From the NCBI GenBank assembly GCA_964581365.1, contig CAZOOF010000034.1, positions 1 through 23,806 of the forward strand: DNA of 23,806 nt, read 5' to 3'. This document shows, one piece after another, positions 17,459 to 23,806 of this stretch (positions within the stretch are counted from its first letter, which is position 1; each line of letters opens with the position of its first letter). Made by a program: the position numbers and the translations under genes. This stretch comes from JAITWN01 sp964581365. GTDB taxonomy: Bacteria; Pseudomonadota; Gammaproteobacteria; SZUA-140. Under the pieces are notes generated by a model. It was not told where the DNA came from. It made no database searches and saw only the letters and a program-made list of their open reading frames with translations.

Positions 17459-17499
17459 AGCTTCCCAGCGTTCGCTGCGGCGGGCGGTGTAGCGACCTG

Positions 17500-19023
17500 C
17501 TATCGGCTCCCCCCGCTTTGCCGCGCCGCCAGCGCCAGGTAGCCCAGCATCAGCAGCACCAGCGTCTGGTATGGCAGGTGCAAGACAAAGAAGTCCTTGT
17601 GAACCAGACTGATCGCCACGATGGCGATGCCGGCCTTGAGCCCCTCGAAAATACCGGCATGGAATGGATCAGTGCCAGCATGATCCACTGCTAGACGAGC
17701 GGCGGTCCGCCACGCGGCGTACAGTACGGCTGCGATCGAAATCAGGCCGAGAACACCGGTATCCCAGAGAATAGCCGAAATCGCGGTATAGCCGATGCGC
17801 AGACCCTCGTGATAGCGCTCCTCGGCGAGCGTGCGAGTTACCGACCACTCATCTTCCTCGGCCATGCGCGAGGCGCCTATGCCGTGGCCGATCGCAATAT
17901 GCAGCGGATGAGCGTGGGCGTGCTCCTCCGCCCAGAAGGTCAGCACAGTCCAGCGAGTGAGTTCGCTGTGCTGCCCCCGCAGCTCCTCGATGTCCGCCAC
18001 CTGCTGGTTCCAGGTGACATCGATCAGCTCTGCCCACGATCGCAGATTCCCTCCTGGATGAAACACTGTCATAGCCGTCATCAGCAGCGCAAACAGCAGC
18101 GCTGAGACGCCTCCCACAGCCAAAAAACGCAACGGGCGCAGCGCGACATCCCGCCAGAACACGATCAGCACCACCAGCGGAAGGTAAAAGACGGCAACCT
18201 TGGCTTCATTGAAGAAGACCGGCGCGATGATGGGCAACCCAAGAGCGAGCGCGACGGGACCTGACATGGCGCCGTGGCGCCACAAGCCGAGAAGACAGGC
18301 AAACACTACGAAGGAGAAGAGCGCCAGCACCGCATTGGCGCCCCCTCCCAGCGCATTGCCACCAAAGGTTCCAACCAGGATATCCACTGGAATGATTCCT
18401 GGCCCCAGCCCTTCTCTGAGCGGAACCAGAACCAGATACTGATGAACGACAAATGGAATCTGCAGCAGCGCGATCGCCAGCATGAGTTTCAGCAGTCCGT
18501 CCAGATCGCCGATGCGCCAACGCGACAGGGCCATGGCGAAGACCAGCGTCCACAGGGTGAAGTAGCCCTTGAAGCCGAGCAGCGCAACTCCGGGATTCCA
18601 GTTGACCAGCGTGGTCACGACGGCGATGCCAAGGAATGCCAGCATCCATCCCGTCACGGCGGACATGGAAAGCGGCAGCACGTCTGATCGGCCGGCCAGC
18701 AGATCCAATAGCGCGTGCGCCAGTAGCACCAGCGATATCAGCGGCACCACGAACTTCACGATCCGGACCTCGGGCAGATAGAGCTGCGCTAGGCCGGTAA
18801 CGACGAGTCCACCCACAGCAACGGCCCAGAGCAGGGCCTTCCGCGACGATGCCAGCACGAGCGCCGCAATGCCGCCCAGCATGAGCACGATCAGGCTGGG
18901 CCGGCTCGCGCCGCTGACCATGCCGGCAAACACCGCGCACACCGCAGCAGCGGCATAGACCGGCACGACTCTCAGTGATGAAGACAGGCTGCGAGCGTCG
19001 AAGTGGGGCGTCACGCTCTTCAT
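17500..19023 (-). CDS. Wzy/O-antigen-ligase-like polysaccharide polymerase
   Basis: A 507-residue integral membrane protein with about 12 hydrophobic segments. A long hydrophilic loop (about 325-430) contains NLRSWAELIDVTWNQQ, SELTRWTVLTFWAEEH, and HPLHIAIGHGIGASRM followed by an acidic stretch. The pattern of many helices plus one large periplasmic loop near the C-terminal third is that of the O-antigen ligase/Wzy superfamily, which polymerises or ligates lipid-linked repeats in the periplasm. Sequence identity in this superfamily is low, so the exact role rests on topology and on the surrounding EPS genes. Its ATG overlaps the stop of the sulfotransferase gene by 4 nt (ATGA), so the two are co-translated. 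Confidence 0.75.
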   Translation of the reverse strand: MKSVTPHFDARSLSSSLRVVPVYAAAAVCAVFAGMVSGASRPSLIVLMLGGIAALVLASSRKALLWAVAVGGLVVTGLAQLYLPEVRIVKFVVPLISLVLLAHALLDLLAGRSDVLPLSMSAVTGWMLAFLGIAVVTTLVNWNPGVALLGFKGYFTLWTLVFAMALSRWRIGDLDGLLKLMLAIALLQIPFVVHQYLVLVPLREGLGPGIIPVDILVGTFGGNALGGGANAVLALFSFVVFACLLGLWRHGAMSGPVALALGLPIIAPVFFNEAKVAVFYLPLVVLIVFWRDVALRPLRFLAVGGVSALLFALLMTAMTVFHPGGNLRSWAELIDVTWNQQVADIEELRGQHSELTRWTVLTFWAEEHAHAHPLHIAIGHGIGASRMAEEDEWSVTRTLAEERYHEGLRIGYTAISAILWDTGVLGLISIAAVLYAAWRTAARLAVDHAGTDPFHAGIFEGLKAGIAIVAISLVHKDFFVLHLPYQTLVLLMLGYLALAARQSGGSR

Positions 19024-19955
19024 CGCGGCAGCCAGGTGTCGAGCGGACGACCCAGCATGCGGGAGAGCTCCCGAACCTCGGGCGCGAACACCTCGCGCAG
19101 TCTGCCCAGAATAACCGGATCCGGCGCCGGAATGACCGCCTCACTCGGAATCACGTTCGCTCGGCGATAAAGGGCTTTCAGGCCCAGTGCGCTGGCCGAC
19201 TTCCACAGCCACTGCGCCGGAGGAATGGAATCGGTATGGCGGTAAAGGCTGTCCTTGATGGTGGCGAGCAGACGGTAACGGTTTGCGTAGGCCGGGTTGT
19301 CGTGCTCACGCAGCCGTGACGGGACGAATTCCGGATCAACGCCCAGAAACCGATACAGTGATTGCGCGACGCCCAGCGGATCCGCGGCGATGTCCTCCAT
19401 CAGCACAACCATGATCTGCTGTGCCGGAAAATGGCGGAACCAGCGACGCAGATGGGTCGCGTAGCGGCCTTGATCGATATACATCGGATTGTTTTCCAGT
19501 CCCGCGTGGAAGCTGAGATCTCCCTGAACATGCCCGACACGGACTTCATGCCGGTGATTGGACACGGCCCGCTCGACCGGATCGCGCAGGGAAACCACGA
19601 TGCGCATCGCCGGTGCATAGCGCCTCACCCGGGCCGGAACCCGCGGATCGCAGAAATAGGAAGGAGAGGTTTCACCGATCGCCTTGCATCCGGCACAGTG
19701 ACGAAACCGGCTTTCATACCACTGATAGCCGTGATCATAGTGATATGAGAAAAAGTCGACTTCCTTCTCCTTGCTGACACCGACCTCGGGGTGACAGCCG
19801 GCTATCCGGTGCAGCCACGATGACGCGCACTTCTGCGCGCCGATGCCGATGAATGTCGGTGTGGAAGCCCTTGCAATCATCCTGAGCGTCCTTCCTTCCC
19901 TGACGGAATTCTGCCTCGGCAAACAGCCGCTCGCATTGCGATTTGTCATTGTCAT
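19020..19955 (-). CDS. PAPS-dependent sulfotransferase
   Basis: A 311-residue enzyme of the carbohydrate (heparan-sulfate-like) sulfotransferase family. The 5'-phosphosulfate loop is GAQKCASSW (39-47). The 3'-phosphate site is RIVVSLRDPVERAVSNHRHE, with R124 and S132. Family-typical segments are GETSPSYF, VLMEDIAADP and the acidic motif KEKEVDFFSYHYDHGY. It should transfer sulfate from PAPS to a sugar hydroxyl or amine in the cytosol. The ATG at 19955 has a perfect AAGGAGG 8 nt upstream, but the extra 25 residues it adds are low-information. A second start at 19880 (MIARASTPTFIG) also has a good AAGGA site and begins right before the fold. Overlap with the polymerase gene points to a sulfated exopolysaccharide. 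Confidence 0.88.
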   Translation of the reverse strand: MTMTNRNASGCLPRQNSVREGRTLRMIARASTPTFIGIGAQKCASSWLHRIAGCHPEVGVSKEKEVDFFSYHYDHGYQWYESRFRHCAGCKAIGETSPSYFCDPRVPARVRRYAPAMRIVVSLRDPVERAVSNHRHEVRVGHVQGDLSFHAGLENNPMYIDQGRYATHLRRWFRHFPAQQIMVVLMEDIAADPLGVAQSLYRFLGVDPEFVPSRLREHDNPAYANRYRLLATIKDSLYRHTDSIPPAQWLWKSASALGLKALYRRANVIPSEAVIPAPDPVILGRLREVFAPEVRELSRMLGRPLDTWLPR

Positions 19956-20009
19956 CAGCGCTGCCTCCTTCGATGATCGGCGGCTTGTGATGGTCGGGAG
20001 ACGAGACGC

Positions 20010-20834
20010 ATGGGCTTACCGGAAAAAGGGACCGATGTGTCTGCAAGATCTGCCCAGGACAAACATATCGTCCACTTCCTGGGCCTGAACTTCTGCAACC
20101 TTACGCTAGCGGAGGCGGCCGAACTGCTCATCGATGACGCCGCCGCAAACATCCGCTCCCTGACCTGTTTCGTCAACGCCCATTGCTTCAATGTGACCCA
20201 CCGCGACCCGCGCTACGCCGGCATCCTCTCCCAGGTCGATTACCTGTTTGCCGATGGCATCGGCGTTGCCTTGGCGGCACGGCTGTGGAACGTTCGCCTT
20301 CGCGACAATGTGAACGGAACCGATCTGTTTCCCCTGCTGTGCGCAGGTGCCGCCAAACGCGGCATCCCAGTGGCGATGCTCGGCGGCCGCCCCGGCATTG
20401 CCGGCCGATGCGCCCAACGGATGCGCGCCGCCTGCCCAGGGCTCGACATCGTCCTGACGCGCCACGGCTATCATCAGCCCGAGGAAGAGGCTCGGATCAT
20501 CGAGGAGATCAATCGCAGCGGTGCGCGCATTCTCCTGGTAGCCAAGGGCGTGCCGGCACAGGAGCGCTGGATCGCGGATCATGCGGCTGCGCTCGCGACG
20601 CCAGTGGTATTGGGGGTGGGTGCGCTGTTCGATTTCTATTCGGACGCGATGCCCAGAGCTCCCCGATCGTGGCGTCGCCTTCACCTGGAGTGGCTGTTCC
20701 GCCTGCTGATGGAGCCTCAGCGCATGTTTGGTCGGTACGTGATCGGCAATCCGCTGTTCGTGATGCGCGCGCTTCGCTGCCGGCTTCACGATCGGGGGAC
20801 GCCGATGAAGCGCCCCCCGATCGACGGGACCTGA
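20010..20834 (+). CDS. WecG/TagA/CpsF-family glycosyltransferase (GT26)
   Basis: A 274-residue protein of the GT26 family, which adds a sugar to a polyprenyl-diphosphate-linked acceptor at the inner face of the membrane. Seen motifs are FLGLNFCNLTLAEAAELL, FVNAHCFNV, the catalytic-region Asp in YLFADGIGVALAARLW, NGTDLFPLLC, VAMLGGRPG, ILLVAKGVPAQERWI, GVGALFDFYSDAMPRAP, and the amphipathic C-terminus EWLFRLLMEPQRMFGRYV that holds the protein on the membrane. The ATG at 20010 has GGGAG about 9 nt upstream; a GTG at 20037 with AAGGG 6 nt upstream is an alternative. It is divergent from the sulfotransferase gene across only 54 nt, and its stop is 6 nt from the stop of the convergent VCBS/UnbV gene. 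Confidence 0.9.
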   Translation: MGLPEKGTDVSARSAQDKHIVHFLGLNFCNLTLAEAAELLIDDAAANIRSLTCFVNAHCFNVTHRDPRYAGILSQVDYLFADGIGVALAARLWNVRLRDNVNGTDLFPLLCAGAAKRGIPVAMLGGRPGIAGRCAQRMRAACPGLDIVLTRHGYHQPEEEARIIEEINRSGARILLVAKGVPAQERWIADHAAALATPVVLGVGALFDFYSDAMPRAPRSWRRLHLEWLFRLLMEPQRMFGRYVIGNPLFVMRALRCRLHDRGTPMKRPPIDGT

Positions 20835-20840
20835 TCGCCG

Positions 20841-23573
20841 TTACGCGCCACCCGGCGGCGGAAGGACCGCGCGATACATACGGCGGCGGAAGGAGCCGGC
20901 AACGAACAGCAACGCCACGGCGGTAATGGTCACGGCGCCGCCACCGCCGCCACCTCCACCTCCGATGGCGCTGCCACCACCGTCGCTGTTGCCGTCACCG
21001 CCATTGCCAGCTCCATCGCCATCGCCATCGCCACCGCTGCCGTCGCCATCGCCATTCCCGTCACCATTATCATCACCATCACCGCCGATCGGCTCTTCAG
21101 GCGGAGGGTCCTCAGGAACTCCTCCCGGACAGGGAGCCACGGTATCGAGGTAGAACTCGCTGAGCGAAATCTCACGCTTCAACGGACCGTAGAAAATCTT
21201 CGCCCCCTCGGGAACCTCGATACTGATGCAGGTGTTCTGGCCGAACTCCGGCGAAAGATCCACTCCGTCCTGGCCTCCACGCACCTCGAAGCGGAACTCG
21301 ATGGCGCTGTCCGAGATATCGACAGTGTCGTGATCCTCATTGAGATTGGCCCGCTCCTGCACCACGATCGGGCCGGATGATTCGATACGACCGGTGTATA
21401 CCATCGTATCCCCCAGGCCCTTGGTTGCACGTATGTTCCATGCGCCCGGCTGCACCCCGAACCGGCTGTCGAGGCCTTCCAGATCGATGCGGCAGTTGCG
21501 GGAAACATAGATTCCCGGCTCTAGTCTTTCGTTGATCTCAGCCGCGCTCAGGCCCTGATTGAACTCGGCGGGAAGACCGCAGGCATAGGGTGCGGCATCT
21601 CCGATCGATACCGGCTCCAGAGCTCCGTTCTCGATCGCAAGATAAACCCGATTGGGCTGAACGTTCTCGTAGCGGTCCACCGTGCCGCTGGGCCACTCCA
21701 CGGTGATATCGACCGACTCCGCCTGTCCCAGCCCGAAATGCAGGCGATTGTGATCCTGGGACCAGCGGTGATAGCCGCCGTTTCGAACCCGCTTCTGGCT
21801 CGTATCCTCGGTCGTTGCGGTAACCACTGCGCCCACCGCTTCACGATGAGTGCTGGTCCCCTGAAGATCGATCTGGATCCAGCGATTCCCATTGTCGGTC
21901 ACATTGCGGAAGAGCAGATTGGGACCGCCAATCCCTTTGGGAAACATATTGAAGCCATTGGTAACGAACATATCGACGCGGCCATCGACGTCATAGTCGG
22001 CGATCACCACCGAATCGGCCGTACCGGCCCCGTCTGTCACCGCCATCCCGAGCGGCCCAACGGCGCCGCCGGCGTTGACCACGGGCACAAAGTTGCCGTT
22101 GCCGGTATTCTCGAACAGCAGATTCTCGATATTCCTCACTCCGGTCCGGCAGGCGATATACAGATCGACCCAGGTGTCATTGTTGAAATCGGCGGCCGCC
22201 GCACTGACACATTCGAGTTCGGAACGCAACGCATCCGGAGTCGCATCCTCGAACCGTCCATTGTCCGGATTGAACACCAGAAGGGTCGGCTGCGAGGCGA
22301 AATCATCCGGCCAGAACTCGATCAGCTCGAGCTCGGACAGGTTGCTGCCACTGACCTCGAAGTATGCGTCCGTGAAGACCGACTCTCCTGAGTCCGACTT
22401 CGAGCTGAGCGCGATGATCCAGCGCTCATCCTCATAGCCGATTCGGATCAGCGGCGGCTCACTGATGTCAGCCGCAGGAAGTCCCTGGACGGCGGGATCA
22501 TCCGGATCGAGGCGAACGCTCCGGACGATCGTATCCGGATCCGTGTTCGGCGTATTGCCTTCGGCGCCGATACGGATCCAGTTGGATCCAAGCTCATTGT
22601 CGAAGTCCTCATGAAAGACATTGGCGTCAAAGTCGATGACGATGGGACCGGAGCTGCGAAAGCTGACCGCCTTGCCATCTCCCATCAGCCGCGCTTCCAG
22701 CCGGGTGCGCTCCGGATTTATATCCGCCCCGGACGGCCTGATCTGCATGCCGCTGATATGAAAGATATCCATGTGCCCATCGTTGTTGAAATCAGCAATG
22801 ACCGCATCCGGCCCTGCCGTAACGGCGGGGAACTTGTCCGCAAGCGGGATCTCCGTCCATGGCTGGGCCGTAGTGTCGTAGATGCGTCGCGGATAGATCA
22901 GGGTTTCGGCATCATCGGGGCAGATGAACTCGAGCCTGCCATCACCCGTGACATCGATGAACTGACCGTATTGCTGCCGGGTGCACGATATGCCGACAGC
23001 ATCCGTTATCGCCTCGAATCCTCCGCGTACCTGGCGCATCACCTGAACCGGCTGACCGATCATCATCATGGCGAAGTCGGGCAATCCGTCGCCGTCGAAA
23101 TCCATCCACACCGGAAGCCGGCCGCCCCAGGGATTGAACGCTACACCCAGCTCACGAGTCCTGTTCACCAGAGCACCGTTTTCATTGACCAGGAACTGAT
23201 CCGGATTGCCGATGCCGGTGGTCACGAACAGGTCCTGATCACCGTCATTGTCGAAGTCGAACCAGCTGGCGCCGTGTGTATCCGCATTGGGAGTCCATGT
23301 CCACTGGAAGGTGTGTCGGGCGACATCGATGAAGCCGCCCTCCGCCCCTTTGTTCAGAAAGAGACTGGGCTGATTCCAGTGATTGCTGACAAAGAGATCA
23401 GGGTATCCGTCTCCATCCAGATCGCCCCAGGACGCTCCGTACGTTTCACTGGTGTGACTCACTCCGGCAGCCGCAGTCACATCCTCGAAGCGGATATCCG
23501 CCATCGCCGAAAGCGCCGAGACAGCTAGGACTGACGACAACAGAGACCCTGATAGCGTTCGCGTTTCCTTCAT
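20841..23573 (-). CDS. Secreted VCBS/FG-GAP and UnbV-domain protein with Gly-rich C-terminal anchor
   Basis: A 910-residue surface protein. The signal peptide is cut after SAMA (residue 25). Repeated calcium-type loops (DLDGDGYPDLFVSN, DFDNDGDQDLFVTT, DFDGDGLPDF, DFNNDGHMDIF, DYDVDGRVDMFVTN) belong to FG-GAP/VCBS propeller units. An ASPIC/UnbV domain follows around 570-660 (NRWIQIDLQG, REAVGAVV, RVRNGGY, LHFGLGQAESVDI, VEWPSGTVD). The C-terminus is a Gly/Asp linker (about 830-879), a hydrophobic stretch AVTITAVALLFVAGSF (880-895), RRR (896-898) and a 12-residue tail. That Gly-rich/helix/basic order resembles GlyGly-CTERM, which rhombosortase processes, but the tail is longer than usual. AGGGAGG lies 7 nt before the ATG. 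A second protein with the same tail ends 33 nt upstream. Function beyond probable surface adhesion or binding is unknown. Confidence 0.88.
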   Translation of the reverse strand: MKETRTLSGSLLSSVLAVSALSAMADIRFEDVTAAAGVSHTSETYGASWGDLDGDGYPDLFVSNHWNQPSLFLNKGAEGGFIDVARHTFQWTWTPNADTHGASWFDFDNDGDQDLFVTTGIGNPDQFLVNENGALVNRTRELGVAFNPWGGRLPVWMDFDGDGLPDFAMMMIGQPVQVMRQVRGGFEAITDAVGISCTRQQYGQFIDVTGDGRLEFICPDDAETLIYPRRIYDTTAQPWTEIPLADKFPAVTAGPDAVIADFNNDGHMDIFHISGMQIRPSGADINPERTRLEARLMGDGKAVSFRSSGPIVIDFDANVFHEDFDNELGSNWIRIGAEGNTPNTDPDTIVRSVRLDPDDPAVQGLPAADISEPPLIRIGYEDERWIIALSSKSDSGESVFTDAYFEVSGSNLSELELIEFWPDDFASQPTLLVFNPDNGRFEDATPDALRSELECVSAAAADFNNDTWVDLYIACRTGVRNIENLLFENTGNGNFVPVVNAGGAVGPLGMAVTDGAGTADSVVIADYDVDGRVDMFVTNGFNMFPKGIGGPNLLFRNVTDNGNRWIQIDLQGTSTHREAVGAVVTATTEDTSQKRVRNGGYHRWSQDHNRLHFGLGQAESVDITVEWPSGTVDRYENVQPNRVYLAIENGALEPVSIGDAAPYACGLPAEFNQGLSAAEINERLEPGIYVSRNCRIDLEGLDSRFGVQPGAWNIRATKGLGDTMVYTGRIESSGPIVVQERANLNEDHDTVDISDSAIEFRFEVRGGQDGVDLSPEFGQNTCISIEVPEGAKIFYGPLKREISLSEFYLDTVAPCPGGVPEDPPPEEPIGGDGDDNGDGNGDGDGSGGDGDGDGAGNGGDGNSDGGGSAIGGGGGGGGGAVTITAVALLFVAGSFRRRMYRAVLPPPGGA
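20937..21086 (-). repeat. Low-complexity Gly/Asp-coding tract
   Basis: About 150 bp of degenerate GGN-GAY triplets encode an approximately 50-residue linker made almost only of Gly, Asp, Asn and Ser, ending in nine consecutive Gly. It joins the folded part of the VCBS/UnbV protein to its C-terminal helix. Tracts of this kind are prone to length change by slippage. Codons are mixed (GGC, GGT, GGA), so it is not a perfect microsatellite. Confidence 0.85.
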
Positions 23574-23606
23574 ATTGAACCTCCCTGGCGCCTTCGTGAT
23601 TGCTGG

Positions 23607-23806
23607 TTATGATCCGCACTTCCAACCGGTTGATTCGCACGCTGCGCGGGACCTGCGGCGACGCAACATGATCGGAATACCCGCTGCAGCAAACAGGAGT
23701 GCAGTTGGAGCGATCGCACCGCTTCCTCCGCCATCCGAGCGCGCCGCGGGATCCTGAGACGTTCCGTCGCCGCCACCAGCCCCATCATCGGGTCCGTTAC
23801 CATCAC
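23607..23806 (-). CDS. C-terminal fragment of a second protein with a Gly-rich helix-RRRR tail
   Basis: Only the last 65 codons are in the window; the gene enters from the right edge. The readable end starts DGNGPDDGAGGGDG, passes through RSDGGGSGAI, then the hydrophobic segment APTALLFAAAGIPIML, then RRRR and a 15-residue tail ending WKCGS, with TAA at 23609-23607. The order Gly/Asp linker, helix, Arg cluster matches the neighbouring 910-residue protein, including a shared SDGGGS...AI element just before the helix. The stop is 33 nt before the next start, which has its own ribosome binding site, so the two are probably one transcript. What the body of the protein does cannot be seen. Confidence 0.75.
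   Translation of the reverse strand, partial: DGNGPDDGAGGGDGTSQDPAARSDGGGSGAIAPTALLFAAAGIPIMLRRRRSRAACESTGWKCGS

Noticed and set aside
17459..17499. Terminator between convergent epsG and the polymerase gene
   Set aside because: Only very short stems (CAGC/GCTG, TAGC/GCTA) without a T-run were found in the 41 nt gap.
20937..21086. GCC/ATC-rich repeats that look like a tandem array or CRISPR-like tract
   Set aside because: There are no fixed repeat and spacer units; the periodicity is of codons in a Gly/Asp linker.
22611..23528. 305-codon open frame opposite the VCBS/UnbV gene
   Set aside because: Antisense to repeated calcium-loop codons; no independent evidence for it.

Overview
The window reads as chromosomal DNA of a high-GC, Gram-negative proteobacterium, most likely a gammaproteobacterium. 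The reasons are a complete outer-membrane polysaccharide export set, lipoproteins and Sec signal peptides, the PEP-CTERM regulator trio PrsK/PrsR/PrsT, and two proteins whose tails resemble the GlyGly-CTERM signal, which is mostly known from gammaproteobacteria. The taxonomic call is inference. No rRNA, tRNA, IS element, integrase or CRISPR array was seen.

Layout. (1) 1-338: the 5' end of a secreted protein gene on the minus strand, with a good sigma-54 promoter and an upstream palindrome, diverging from a small methyltransferase gene (339-1013, plus). (2) 1089-8976, minus strand: a four-gene block transcribed as sugar transferase (epsB-like), prsK, prsR, prsT. It covers the priming glycosyltransferase and the signalling module that in PEP-CTERM bacteria controls sigma-54-dependent genes for sorted proteins. 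(3) 9205-17458, plus strand: ugd, two paralogous TIM-barrel hydrolase-like proteins (one secreted, one apparently a lipoprotein with an acidic linker), then epsL, epsE, epsF and epsG for outer-membrane assembly, export and chain-length control. (4) 17500-19955, minus strand: an O-antigen-ligase/Wzy-like polymerase and a PAPS-dependent sulfotransferase, overlapping by 4 nt. (5) 20010-20834, plus strand: a WecG/TagA-type glycosyltransferase. (6) 20841-23806, minus strand: a 910-residue VCBS/UnbV repeat protein with a Gly/Asp-rich tail, hydrophobic helix and basic end, preceded by the 3' end of another gene with the same kind of C-terminus.

How it fits together. The window encodes most of a Wzy-dependent exopolysaccharide pathway: UDP-glucuronate supply (Ugd), lipid-linked initiation (EpsB-like), at least one further glycosyltransferase, polymerisation, chain-length control (EpsF/EpsG), export (EpsE/EpsL) and probable sulfation. 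No flippase, exosortase (EpsH/XrtA) or rhombosortase is in the window. The least explained parts are the duplicated hydrolase-like pair, the first of which has its start codon in the loop of a long hairpin, and the tandem surface proteins with Gly-rich C-terminal signals.
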